NCBI GenBank assembly: GCA_963921795.1
Contig: OY997653.1
Span: forward strand, 708,501 to 772,500
Reading direction: 5' to 3'
Origin: Nannobrachium achirus
Lineage: Eukaryota; Chordata; Actinopteri; Myctophiformes; Myctophidae
Length of the DNA: 64,000 bases
Shown here: positions 36,482-47,342 of the stretch, one piece after another
Layout: each line of letters opens with the position of its first letter
Position numbering within the stretch: the stretch's first letter is position 1
Program-made: the position numbers and the translations under genes
The notes under the pieces: model-generated
The model's database searches: none
What the model was told of the DNA's origin: nothing
The model's input: only the letters and a program-made list of their open reading frames with translations

Positions 36482-37538
36482 GTATGTCGCTCTTGAACTG
36501 TCTTGCCTTACAGTCAAACTGAAATGAAAAATGACTTTAAACAGATCACATCCCTGGTCATAGGGTGAACCCATTAAGATGTATGCCATGTTGTCTGTAT
36601 TCCATCCTGTCTGCAGATACAGGATTTCAGTCGCTCACCCAGACAGGCGACCATGTAGATCTGCTTCATAACGCTGAATCCACAACAGAAGAACTGGAAA
36701 ATGGTACGCTGGAATTAAAGGAATAATACCAATGGAAGAGGGGATGGTTTTGAAACCAAAATGTAAACAGATTTTAGTAAAAATGTCTTTGTTTCCCCCC
36801 ACCCTTGTATTTTCAGGATGGGACAGTGAGATGTCCTCCATCTTGCCTTATCCACCATATGCCACCCTCACCTCAAGGCCGCAACAAGAGACCAGGAAAG
36901 CTCTCAGCCCGACAAGCCATTGACCACCTTTTGAAGTTTATCTAGGTAAGGTTACAGTTCAATTAAAGTTTTTAAGATGGCTCACTGTACTGTCCCTAAT
37001 ATTCACCCTTAAAACTATACTTTTCTGAAATTATGCGATGACCATGCTCATCTGTAATCAGTGACTGCCCTGTGATATGTGTCTGCTTCTAGATCTAAAT
37101 ACTGAATGAAGAAATTCAAAAACTGTCCTGGGTGTTCCCAAAAGCCTGATTAGATGCTAAAATGACAAAAAGTAATTTTGAAATTGGAATATCTCTTTAA
37201 GTTACTCTAGACCCCCGGGTGTGTTGTTATAAATATCCCCTACCCTGGCTGGGTCACCCACCATTCACAAAAAATGAAGCATAGTGTTGCAGTTGTCAAT
37301 TCTGTCAGCTCATTTCTTTGTCTCACTTGAAACTTTACATTTTCTGTTTACTGGAGAGATGGGGAGAGAAGGTTGCCGTTGAACATGACAATCCCTGCTA
37401 CTGAGAAAATAAATATTCCATAGCCATGGCATATCAATGACTGTTATCAGAATATAGCGCTATTTAACACTTATTTGTTGTTACTCAACCTTTGAATATG
37501 TTGGGATTGTCATAATATTTGTTCCTCTTCATTCCAGG

Positions 37539-37654
37539 CATTGAACACCTGCAAGCTCTACAGGGACTTGTTGAGATGGTTGGGGACATGGAGATGGCAG
37601 ATCCAATGTGAAAAGTTTAGGTGTTGGCCATTGAGGTGCAAGAGCTATATCCAG
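37539..37654 (+). pseudogene. Exon-like block
   Basis: TTCCAG acceptor, a frame GIEHLQALQGLVEMVGDMEM followed by a stop, and a CAGGTATGT donor near 37,653. The splice signals are good but the frame is closed. It is probably part of the same decayed gene as the exon at 36,283. Confidence 0.25.
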
Positions 37655-37839
37655 GTATGTATAAATGTATTATGGATTTTACATTTTTGATGGTACGATT
37701 ATAGTCCAGGTAAAAATTTGGGAGGTAGACGAACATGTTCAATATACATTTCACACTACAGTGAGAAGATTAACTATCTTAACTATATCCCATACTACGC
37801 TTTGTGATCTGTTAGAGCTAGAAAGTTAAGTTTCCTTTA

Positions 37840-38004
37840 GGCCTGCTTTACACTGGCAGTCAAATCCAGCCTAAATCAGATCTGAGTCACATTCAGATTG
37901 GAATCCGATTGGCTTAAATGGTCACATGGAACCAATGAGATTCCAACCCGGATGTGACACAGATCTGATTCAGGCTGGGTTTGGCTGCCAGTGTAAACCA
38001 GGCC
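37840..38004. mobile_element. MITE with about 50 bp inverted arms and TA duplication
   Basis: GGCCTGCTTTACACTGGCAG at the left pairs with CTGCCAGTGTAAACCAGGCC at the right (two mismatches in 20), flanked by TA on both sides. The inner parts (AATCAGATCTG / CAGATCTGATT) continue the arms. Size and TA target fit a Tc1/mariner-type or similar MITE. Confidence 0.8.
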
Positions 38005-38124
38005 TAATTAGATCACACAATGGTCTGTTTCCATGGTCCACTTGAAGAGCAGAAACTTTGTGAAATGTGTTAATCATGGAATCTTTGTTCACTGGCTGTG
38101 GACTCTGTGTTCTCGTTGGAACAG

Positions 38125-38300
38125 GTAGCCATTCACCACAGTGCTAAGAAGGACTGCAGTCGCCTGTTCCACCAGCTGTTTGACAAATTCTTCACGACTG
38201 AAGAACTGGAAGGATGCAGTTGTCACAGGGAGGCATGGTGTTGTTCCAGAGCTTGAGGGCAAACATATGCTGGACCCCACCAAAGTGGAAAAGATTCAAA
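38125..38300 (+). pseudogene. BEN-domain exon, frameshifted
   Basis: Between a GGAACAG acceptor and a perfect GTAAGT donor. The frame at 38,125 reads SRLFHQLFDKFFTTEELEGC, and a second frame from about 38,216 reads GRHGVVPELEGKH and MLDPTKVEKIQ. Both halves fit successive parts of a BEN domain (FFt.eEL ... LDP.KV..I). The change of frame near 38,216 breaks the domain. BEN domains bind DNA in chromatin proteins and occur in transposon-derived genes. Confidence 0.55.
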
Positions 38301-38542
38301 GTAAGTTTATCTTACACTTACACGTTTTGTATACACATATACAGTATGATGTCACCATTGCATTGGTTATATGTGGGAAATAATGTGTCTGATACATTGT
38401 GCAGTAGTTACTAAAGAAATGCTGCCCAGCTTCAACATGATGTTGCAGTGGTGAGAGTCTCTCCCAGTCTAGTCAAATACTTTTTAATGTAATATTGTAA
38501 CATCCCCCACTGACTGAGCAAAGGACCGAACATGGGGAAAAC

Positions 38543-38750
38543 TAGCCCCATATAGAACCTCACTCTCCGCTGCATACCGTTGTGCTCCTCGAGATGAGGT
38601 CCTAAGCGGATATCCCTGGGCTGCAGTAGAATGCCTCCACGCCGAGGTAGAGGTTCTATCCAAAAAGTAAAGGTAGTTCCATGCTCCCAGAGTATGATTT
38701 TCCATCCCGCGGTGCATAACAGTATGCAGCAGAGGTTCTATATGGGCTAG
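38543..38750. mobile_element. hAT-like MITE, 208 bp
   Basis: TAGCCCCATATAGAACCTC at the left end pairs with GAGGTTCTATATGGGCTAG at the right end. GGGAAAAC flanks both sides (38,535-38,542 and 38,751-38,758), an 8 bp duplication. Confidence 0.75.
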
Positions 38751-38814
38751 GGGAAAACATGTTCAATGTGCTATTATAGCTAATTTCATCTTCTCTGTCT
38801 CCAATCTTACGGTA

Positions 38815-39200
38815 TAGCACCGAAGCTGGATGGAAGGCAGTATCGGTGGACTGGTTGGACAACGCTGAGGTGATTCACCGCAAGGGGAAGAGCAGGCTGT
38901 TCTTCCTGAGAAGACTGGGATCGTTTAGCCACCAAACTGTTATGCCAGGGTTAACGTGCTGGGGAGGAACTGAGCGAGTGACACCTTCAACTCAACAGAC
39001 TGGTGAGGAAGCTAGGCGGGCTCCGTTGTTGGGTTCTCCTTGCAGGGGGTGGAGGATTGGCCAGGGTGGAAGCTGGACACAAACTTGAAGAAATCCTCCC
39101 ACCCCCTCCACCTTAAGACAGAGGATCCGATAGATTCATCTACCCAGGACGGAGATGTGAGAGACTGGGAAAGTCCTTTGTGAATGTTATACAATGAGAG
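38815..39200 (+). pseudogene. Non-LTR reverse transcriptase, C-terminal fragment
   Basis: Frame from about 38,846 reads WLDNAEVIHRKGKSRLFFLR, RLGSF and LTCWGG, a conserved wording at the end of fish non-LTR RT proteins. After about 39,000 further matches (EEARRAPLLGSP and others) need frameshifts. It is a 5'-truncated, decayed copy. Confidence 0.65.
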
Positions 39201-39385
39201 AGAGACACAGCGGTCGTTTGGACAACTGTAACTTAACTGGAATAATTGTTACTGACTGTTCCTGTGCGGCTTTGCTGGGAGTCCAGCCCATGTCACTTCT
39301 GCTTTTTTGCACTGACCAATGGACATTTTGCATTCTCTGTAAGTATGTGCCTGTATGTTAATTACTGCCCACACAAAAGGCTACC

Positions 39386-39417
<32 letters not shown>

Positions 39418-39596
39418 GTGTGGCCATTAATGTGCCAGGCTACAGCAGTCGATGTGTCGTCAGTCCAGTTTTCAAATGGAACATACAGTATCAGTGTCAG
39501 TTGAGTTCTGCTTGTATGTGAATAAATGCTAATAATGACTTCAAGATTGTGTGTTTTATTTTGTATTCCTGTAGGTATATATAGAGTATGGTATGT
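39201..39596. other. LINE tail region and a short CA microsatellite
   Basis: Probably the 3' end of the LINE above. (CA)n occupies 39,388-39,415. No gene seen. Confidence 0.4.
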
Positions 39597-39935
39597 GTAT
39601 CATTTAACACATATATGTACATATATGTGGTGCATATATGTGCATATATTCTACATGTATATGTGTACATACCAGTCAAAGGTTTGGACACAGCTTCTCA
39701 AACACACATTGAATAGAAGCTGTGTCCAAACCTTTGACTGGTAGGCTATGTGCATATATCTTGCGACCTATATAATCATGTGTGCATATATACATATATG
39801 TACATATATGTTTATATGCACACATATATGACATATATGACATATAGGCGGCCATTTTTTTATATGTGGCATATATGTCAAACATATATGCATGCATATA
39901 TAAAAAACATATATGTTCATATATGTTTCTTCCGT
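39597..39935. repeat. ATATATG satellite (second copy)
   Basis: Same wording as 32,178-32,480, ending TTCCGTGTGGG. It is interrupted by the 70 bp hairpin at 39,672. Confidence 0.8.
39672..39741. mobile_element. 70 bp Tc1/mariner-type hairpin MITE
   Basis: CCAGTCAAAGGTTTGGACAC and its exact complement form 27 bp perfect arms, flanked by TA on both sides (39,670-39,671 and 39,742-39,743). The arm wording is that of Tc1-like ends common in fish. It is a minimal element. Confidence 0.88.
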
Positions 39936-39944
39936 GTGGGTGCC

Positions 39945-40110
39945 CCTCTGGTTAGAAAGAATACAATAAAGACTCTAGCAAGAGCATTCATTCATCCCCA
40001 CTTTGACTATGGAGTCTGTATCGCGACACCTCAAAGGCCCTAAAAACAAAACAAAACAAACTAATTGGGCTCCTGCTCGGAGCCGCTAATGTCAAGGAAA
40101 TTTAGGCCTG
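39945..40110 (+). pseudogene. Possible LINE fragment
   Basis: The frame NTIKTLARAFIHPHFDYGV resembles the segment before the conserved DY motif of non-LTR RT C-termini. It stops soon after. Weak. Confidence 0.3.
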
Positions 40111-40650
40111 GCCTTAAGAGTATAATAGATGAATGTATGACTTGAACTGGAAGTAAGATACCCAGGCCGCTGCTGGGGAGAAGGAGCGCTGTACCGAAGC
40201 ACAAGGCTGAGGGCAGAGAAGGTTTTATACTTGAGTTGCTTTAAGCTGTTTTAAATGGACTTGTTGCTATTGTCTCTAAATAAACGGAACATCTACTCGT
40301 CACCTTGGATTGGACTCATATTTCTCTTTAACGCTAATCACTTTCTAAGCATGGTTTGGCTCACAGTAGCTGACAGATTACAGCATCTTGCAACAGTCGT
40401 GGTGTACAAGATACACTACTACACCACTAACTTACACACCTACAAAATACTTCCAACGTCAAGGATGTTCACAATTACAAGGCCAGAGGCAGCTCCACAG
40501 ATGGAATGCCACAAAAAAGGATCCCAATTGAAACAAGCCCAAAAGCTTTTTTGAGGAATCCTTTTAGTTTACCTTGTACCAGTGAACTGTACCTTTTACT
40601 ATGCAAACTCTAATGAAGTCTTCAATCAATCCTCAATCAAAACTTGACTA
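40111..40650. other. No recognised gene
   Basis: A 99-codon frame at 40,255-40,554 shows no family likeness. A short TCAATCAATCCTCAATCAA run lies near 40,620. Confidence 0.3.
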
Positions 40651-40652
40651 CT

Positions 40653-41042
40653 TTAAAGGGATATTCCACTTTCAACAGGGAGCAGTGGAAGGGCCTCTGC
40701 ACACACACACACACACCCATTGTAACTTCAAACTCCATTTTAACCATGATAGATTCATTAAAAACACCCATTATGTTTTCTGGTGACTCATACTACCCTC
40801 CTAATACGTGAGCAGGCCGTGTTTTTTCGATACCTTTTTTCATTTATTTTTAATAATTATTTGGGAAAATGGAAGAAATTAAATACCAAAAAAGAATTAT
40901 TAAAAATAAATGGGGGCCTGGTAACATTTACATCAAATATCTAAATATCCAATCAAGCTAATAATCTGTTCAGGGTGTTCATAAAAGCCTGATTAGACGA
41001 TAAAATGACCAAAAGTTTTTTGAAAGTGGAATATCCCTTTAA
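40653..41042. mobile_element. MITE with AAAGGGATATTCCACTTTCA ends
   Basis: The left end TTTAAAGGGATATTCCACTT and its complement at 41,021-41,042 are perfect inverted repeats of about 22 bp. An inner palindrome (TTATTTTTAATAATTATT, 40,840-40,910) is present. A decayed right end of a second copy lies at 37,128-37,203. Confidence 0.85.
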
Positions 41043-41480
41043 CTCGCTCCTCACTGGCCTCTGGGCATTTGGACTCAAGCCCCTCCAAATTATCCAGAAT
41101 GTCACAGCATGCTTGGTCTTCAACCAGACAAAATTTTTAACCCTTCTCCACTACCTTCGTTGGTTCCAAAAAACACGGATGTTAGCCTTCAAAGCAACCA
41201 AAGGTATGACATCCAGGACAAGGCTCTCTACACGTCCCAGACTCTAAAACACCCAGGACAGCGCTCTACACGTCCCAGACTCTAAAACATCCAGGACAGC
41301 GCTCTACACGTCCCAGACAAAACATACAGGACCAGCGCTCTACACGTCCCAGACTCTTTTTCCTTCTGGATCGAAACTGTTGAACGGACTCCCCATTGCA
41401 GGCTCGCTCCCAATCTCCTGCCATAATCTGAAGACTCAACTCTTCAGACTCCACCTTGGGCCGTAACACTTGCCCTAGCC
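41043..41480 (+). pseudogene. L2/Maui-like LINE fragment with a 33 bp tandem array
   Basis: Frame reads LTGLWAFGLKPLQIIQNVTA, CLVFNQTKFLTLLHYLRWF and MLAFKATKG, matching the post-RT region of an L2-related LINE. The GCGCTCTACACGTCCCAGAC unit (41,215-41,352) has expanded to four copies inside it. The later part reads as DRNC*TDSPLQARSQS in a broken frame. Confidence 0.7.
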
Positions 41481-42055
41481 TGGACGACCCTGCAGGCTTA
41501 TCTAAAGCCTACCATGTAATTTAGATAGCATGTTACTGTATGTGGACAGTTCAGTTGTAGACCTAGCATCGCCCATCGTAGTGTGTATAGCTTCAATAGA
41601 ACAGTGAAGTCATGACGTGACTCGCTCCTCCCCCGGTTCTGCGGAAGTAATTCTCTATGTAGAATAACATTGACTGTGCGCGTGATGTCAGTCTCTTCAG
41701 GCCTATCAAGTCACAAGTGTAATCTGCTGATCATAAAATGGTTATGCCATGAAGTAAAAATTGTGAATTGTCATTTACAGTGGAAATGACTTGCAGAGGA
41801 GGGGATTTTAAAAGTGCGTTCAACACATTCAATGGGTTTGGTGGAGGTGACCTGATTTAGGTGAGTTAAATGTGTATGTATCTTCACACATTTGGGGCTG
41901 TATATGAATAGTTTGAATACGAGGCTCTCACTTATGTTCTGTTTTCAGAATCAAAGGAAGGTTTGCACTGAAGGTCACTGGCCATACCTGGAATGGTCTT
42001 GAGGTGAAATATTCAAAAGCTTTTTTTGTTAAAATCTTGATCTTTATGGCATACA
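41481..42055. other. Low-copy sequence with exon-like block 1
   Basis: 41,808-41,861 ends in a good GTGAGT donor. 41,949-42,002 starts after TTTTCAG and ends before GTGAAAT. The same arrangement recurs at 42,527-42,800, so an intron-exon segment has been duplicated. No family recognised. Confidence 0.35.
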
Positions 42056-42059
42056 ACTC

Positions 42060-42490
42060 ATGAAAATCAAAAAAACATATCTCAAAATATTAGAATATTC
42101 CACAAGACCACTCAAAAGAAGGATTTATAATGTCAAACTTCGGAAAGGTTATGTTAATTTATGCACTCAGTACTTTGTATGGAATACTTTTGAACAAATG
42201 TCTTCATCAATGGGGCGTGGCATGGAGGTGGTCGGCCTGTGGTACTGCTGAGATGTTATGGAAGCCCAGGTTTGCTTTGATAGAAGCTTTAAGCTCATCT
42301 GTGTGGTTGAGTCTGATGTCTCTCATCTTCCTCTTGACAACGCAACACAGATTCTCTGTGGGGTTCGGTTAAGCCCCGCAATACCATGGTCAGTACACCA
42401 GTTACCAGTAGTTTTGGCTCTGTGGGCAGATGCCAAGTGCTTATGGCTAAAGGAAATCATCTTTTCTTGGCATCTGCCCTACTTGTAAAT
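42060..42490 (-). pseudogene. Tc1/mariner transposase C-terminal relic
   Basis: The complementary strand keeps the wording of a Tc1-type transposase end: KRKMRD-, ELKA- and LHATPH-like pieces, reading from about 42,400 down to 42,190, with frameshifts and stops. The plus-strand flank CAAAATATTAGAATATTCC is typical of the 3' side of these elements. A hairpin with GGGCAGATGCCAAG arms lies at about 42,425-42,481. Confidence 0.65.
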
Positions 42491-42526
42491 GAGTGGATAA
42501 AATAAAAAAAAGTAAAAATTGTCAAT

Positions 42527-42800
42527 TGTCAAAGTGCCTCCCAAGCTTTCAATGGGTCGACCTTTGGTGCCGCATTTTTGGTGAGTTAAATGTGTATGTA
42601 ATTGCATAATTTAATATGAATCCGATAGCCATTAAGGCAACTTGTTTTTTTAAGCCTAAATCTTGACACTTTTGGGGCTGTATATGAATAGTTAGAATTC
42701 TCATGTTCTGTTTTCAGGGGGATCACAAGAAAGTTTCAAAGGAGATCGCTGAAATCACTGGCCGTAATTGGAAGGTCTTGAAGTCAGGATCGAAGTGACC
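42527..42800 (+). other. Exon-like block 2, duplicate of 41,808-42,002
   Basis: CAATGGGTCGACC..., GTGAGTTAAATGTGTATGTA donor side, TGTTCTGTTTTCAG acceptor, then a frame GDHKKVSKEIAEITGRNWKV before a stop. The first copy at 41,949 is more degraded. This may be a remnant of a tandemly arranged gene; not recognised. Confidence 0.35.
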
Positions 42801-44568
42801 ATCACGAACGGCAAGGCAGAGGAGGTACGTAGAAAGGGGAAATCTCGCTTTTAATTGTATTATTAAAAGATGACAAAGAAATGTTGATGACATTGACAAT
42901 GATATAAGAAATCTGCTTATTTATAATAAAGCTGTTTTTGTACTTTGGTTAAAACGTTTCTGCCTGCCTTCTTGTGACGAACCTGTATGCTACTTTGAAC
43001 CTGAGGTGTTTTAATTGGATAATGCTACTTTGAACTAAGGTGTTATTTTAGATAATAGCTATGAAGGTGACTTTTCATACCAATTTTGAAGGAGGCTATA
43101 GGGATTTGCTCTCAAGGCTTGCGGAAGGGCGTTCCACATGTTGGTGGTATATCAAAAAGCATACAAGGGGTTCCAATTTTGTTGTTAAGCACCATCTTCA
43201 ACCTTAAAAGTGGTATTCAAATATCAACTGAGGTGTAAAAGGGTTTGTAAATGGTTCTAAACAAAGTAAAGGGTTTGTAAATGGTTCTAAACAAAGCACT
43301 TATCAGTATTTAGTAGTGGTATACTGTTAACATTGTATCACGTTTTAATGTTTTGTATGGTTCAAATAAATTAAGAACTAAACATATTGTGTATTTTAAG
43401 TAGAGTAATTGATGTATTGTACACTATAAATTAAATAAACCTCAAGTGCATTGAACTTTTGTTTCATTTATTTAACTCAAATGATTCAAGTGGACATTTG
43501 AAACAGCCATAGGGGGCGCTACAGAACTGATGCAGAAGGCTTCTGCCATAGTATTGTAGTTCTCTTAATGTGCAACGTCGAGTGACATTGTTCATCCGAC
43601 ACCGTTGCCAAAACTTTAACACAACAGCTACTGAATCAAAATGGACCCCAACAATCATCGCTTCGCCAAGATGGCGTCTGTGGCGAGTCATCTTAAATCG
43701 TCTCATATAAGCATTGCGGTCCAAAAATAAATAAGCGGTCTTTGCGATATTGTCGGTGAGGTGGCTCTGTATGGTTTATGATAGTCAGTCACTCATATTT
43801 GATAAAGCCTGTTTCTAGCAAAAATGTAACTAATTCGGCGACAGTAACACTAGCGTTTTCTCACCATCAGTTGATTCTTCATATCCATATGAGTCAAAAC
43901 GCTGAGATAATTTGTTTAAAATTGGAACACAGTTCTTATATGACACAATATGAAAAAGGTTTATGGAAATTCAGAATGTGGGAAGAAAACCACAAACCAG
44001 GTAGGATGTGTAAATTACGTCAAACTTCATGACTCTATGCACTCGTATTATTGATATTAAACTGGTTAGAGTTGGCCTACTGGTGCTAATGTTCTTGGTT
44101 TACCTATGATTCTAGATCACTAAGCCTGTGTATTTATTGTATTACCTCATGTTTTCCTTGCTTACTACTGTAAATCACTCTGGATTAAGAGTAAGCTTTC
44201 CCAAACCCTGAGGCCCACAGGGCATGAGCCTATCTCCTGTTTCTGTAGCGTGATGCCGTGAGGGCAATGTCACCATTGTCTGTGAAAACAATTTAGGCAT
44301 TTTGTAGGCGCTCTTAATCCAGGGAGATTTACAGTAAACATGCAGGGTAAATAGAAGGTAATGAATACATACAAGGTGTGAATATAATTATGTCATCAAG
44401 GAATGACATCACAACATTGCCATCACATCCAATACGATTGTCCTTTTAAAAGTATTTTATTGTACAACACGATGCCATTCAGCAAACGTTAGCAGCAAAT
44501 TGCCCTACCTTCTAACAACCTCTATTGTAAATTAGTTGAACTGATTCACAGTAGTGCTGGTGCGTGAA
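42801..44568. other. No recognised gene
   Basis: Short duplication AAAGGGTTTGTAAATGGTTC at about 43,237-43,299. The minus-strand frame 43,464-43,724 (86 codons) lies in a CpG-containing block near ATAGGGGGCGCTACAGAAC, with no family match. A GCGCTCTTAATCC repeat fragment sits at 44,294-44,345. Confidence 0.3.
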
Positions 44569-45576
44569 ATGATTCACTGGACGATACATCTGAAAGGAGG
44601 ACCTGAGATTTCCTACCATGCTCCTGTGGTAGTCGGACACAAGCTGTACTCATTTGCAGGATACAACAGCTACCTGAACGGTGATCAGATTGAAGTCCAC
44701 ATCTTCAACACATTGTCTTGCGTTGGAGGAAGTTGCCCCCAGTGACAAATGGAAAAGGACAAAGTCCCATTGAGGTTCCCTCCAGACGCTATGGCCACAC
44801 AGCTGTGCTGGTAGAAGAAATTATCTACGTCTGGGGAGGATGCTATCCTTACTGCAATCTTGTGCTTTATGCCTTCGATGTCGACACCCACATGTACAGC
44901 TGGTTCAAACCCAATATTTCTGGGACTATAGGAGCAAGGAGGTACCACTCAGCCTGCGTCCTGGAGAAGTTCATATATGTGTATGGAGGAAACACCCAGC
45001 TGAATGTATATATTAATGACATGTACAAGTTGGACACCACCATGATGGTCTGGTCTTTAATTAACACCAGAGGCACTCCTCCAGCTCCTTCAGACGGTCA
45101 CTCTGCCACCATCATTGGAACAAAGATGTTTGTATTTGGGGGCTGGGCAGGCCAGGGCTAAGTCTACAACAATGTCACAGTGTTTGACACAGAAACCAAC
45201 TGCTGGCTGAGCAAGCCTTCTGGACACCGTCCCCCAGGTGAACATCTGTGTCATTCAGCCTTTGCCTACAATGGAGAGCTGTACATATTTGGTGGCTGGA
45301 ATCGAACCAGTGCTTCGATGATCTGTGGAAATTCAGTCCAGAGGCCTTTTCCTGGAAGCAGGTTGAGCTAAGGGGAAAGACCCCTGCAGGATGCGTGGGA
45401 TGTGCTGTTGCATGGTGGGAGATCGTATCATCATCCATGGAGGATACAATGGAAATGATCACCTTTCTGGTGACCTGTACATCCTAGACTTAAATCCTAG
45501 CCTGAAGATGTTATGCAAGCTAGCAGTCACTCAACATGGTCTGGGTTGGAGTAGTTTTGGAGTTTTGAACTATTAA
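44569..45576 (+). pseudogene. klhdc3-like: klhdc3-like kelch-repeat protein, processed pseudogene
   Basis: Reads through kelch repeats with no introns: IHWTIHLKGGPEISYHAPV, LYSFAGYN, YGHTAVLVEEIIYVWGG, NVLYAFDV-like CNLVLYAFDVDTH, YHSACVLEKFIYVYGG, HSATIIGTKMFVFGG, HSAFAYNGELYIFGGWN, CCMVGDRIIIHGG and LNPSLKMLCKLAV. Order and wording follow KLHDC3, a substrate receptor for cullin-RING ligases; a divergent paralogue is possible. Breaks are a single-base loss near 44,717, an in-frame TAA at 45,161-45,163, and frame changes near 45,315 and 45,385. The C-terminus ends early. Intronless structure with several breaks suggests an old retrocopy. No poly(A) tract or target duplication is visible. Confidence 0.8.
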
Positions 45577-45888
45577 AACTCACATCTTCTTGTTTTGACA
45601 AACATCAAAACCCTAAGACACTAATCCTCAACCTGGGACACCTACTTCCAAGCCACAAAGGACCCCCAGGACCTGAATGAATAACAAAGGACCAAAAGTG
45701 CCTTTGTCATGCCTCAGGAAGGAGTGTGAACACCACTGATACTGGGCCTGATAGGGCTTTTAACACACTTGGACCCCTATTGTAAGAGAAAACAAAGAGG
45801 TGTCCAAGGGGTTAGACACAGTATATTTAAAATTATACTGACTAAACTCACATAACCAATTATAAACCTAACCCCCATAAAACCCATA
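45577..45888. other. No recognised gene
   Basis: Possible 3' untranslated remains of the pseudogene, then low-complexity lead-in to telomeric-like repeats. Confidence 0.3.
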
Positions 45889-46100
45889 AGGACTAACCCT
45901 AACCCTAAACCCTAACCCTAAACCTAACCTCACAGGGGAGTTTTACAATTCTAACCCTAACCCTAAACCCTAACCCTAAACCTAACCTCACCGGGGAGTG
46001 TTACAATTCTAACCCTAACCCTAACCCTAAACCTAACCTCACAGAGGAGTTTAGAATTATAAACCCTAAAACATAACCAATTTAAACCCTAACACATAGT
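45889..46100 (+). repeat. CCCTAA-type telomeric-like repeats in about 62 bp higher-order units
   Basis: Three units of AACCCTAACCCTAAACCCTA followed by CCTAACCTCACAGGGGAGT. The C-rich strand is on the plus strand. Confidence 0.85.
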
Positions 46101-46274
46101 CCAAACAGACTATAACCACAGGGAACTTAAGAAATGTATAGAATATACTAGCCCTCTCCTACATATTTAAATTATGGCGAGTGCAATCATTCCCTCAGAA
46201 CTGTTTGCAGGAAGGAACCACAAAATATGATTCCTAAATGTAAACAGTACTGATCGAACTCTGACAACTTGACC

Positions 46275-46408
46275 TAACCCAAACCCAAACCCAAACCCTA
46301 ACCCTAACCCTAACCCAAACCCAAACCCAAACCCTAACCCTAACCCAAACCAGAACCCTAACCCTAACCCGAACCCGAACCCGAACCCTAACCCTAACCC
46401 TAACCCTT
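46275..46408 (+). repeat. Variant telomeric tract (CCCAAA/CCCTAA/CCCGAA)
   Basis: Continuous hexamers mixing AACCCA, AACCCT and AACCCG for about 130 bp. The minus-strand frame of Gly/Phe/Leu repeats is an artefact. Confidence 0.9.
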
Positions 46409-46880
46409 GAGCCATCTAGCTCCACACCAACAACTACCTACTCGAGACTACACACTGGTTTACCCACTTACCTCACCTTACATTACTTACCTTACTTACC
46501 TACCTCACTTACCTTATTTTACCTTACTTACCTTACTATCGTACCCATTTACTTACCTTAACTTGATAATTAGGATACCATGTCTCATACTAACCCCTAC
46601 TTACCCGCAATACTTACCTTACCTTACACTAGAGACTCCACAATTGAGCCATCTAGCTCCACACCAACAACTACCTACTCGAGACTACACACTGGTTAAC
46701 CCACTTACCTCACCTTACATTACTTACCTTACTTACCTACCTTACTTACCTTACTTTACCTTACTTACCTTACCATCTTACCCATCTACTTACCCTAACT
46801 TGATAATTAGAATACCATGTCTCATACTTGCATACGACATGACTTAACTTACCTTTACTTTAATACATTGGGACTCACTG
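46407..46880 (+). repeat. 237 bp tandem duplication rich in TTACCTTAC
   Basis: TTGAGCCATCTAGCTCCACA starts at 46,407 and again at 46,644. Each unit continues with CTACTCGAGACTACACACTG and then TTACCTTA-type repeats. Confidence 0.9.
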
Positions 46881-47342
46881 TTAGCTCATGGATTGGCTCA
46901 CCTTGATAGGTGACATTACCAATATTACCCTTATACCGGGTCTCAAGTTCCCAACGTAACCCTTACTTTCCTGATATTTATCAAACAAACCGTTCTGGCA
47001 AACCTTACTTACCTTTACCTAACATACTTACCTTAGTGTCTCTCAACACTGGAGACTCCACAACAATACCTCTTAATACCTTGGATATTTATATCCCACC
47101 AAAAATAGAATCTAGTATACCCGGTTTATAGCTCATCTCCTGGTTGATCTTTTTTTTTAAAAAGGAAAAAAAACCCTAATAGGGGACCACAGATTCAATA
47201 CGTCTTATACTTACCGCAATCTTCCCACCACTCTACCTGACTTTAGAATCTTTGGACCCCATCTTAAGAGGCCCTCATCGAGGAGGGACCTTCAACCCAA
47301 CAGTACCAAGCGTACCCACGACCGGAAAAACCCAGTCTTAAA
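46881..47342 (+). other. Penelope-like element 5' region
   Basis: Pyrimidine-rich, TTACC-containing sequence leading into ORF1. The element's 5' boundary is not resolved. No hammerhead ribozyme core was found. Confidence 0.4.

Noticed and set aside
46167-46425. Gly/Leu/Phe- and Val/Arg-rich minus-strand frames, and similar frames at 53,876-54,532
   Set aside because: They are translations of telomeric hexamers.
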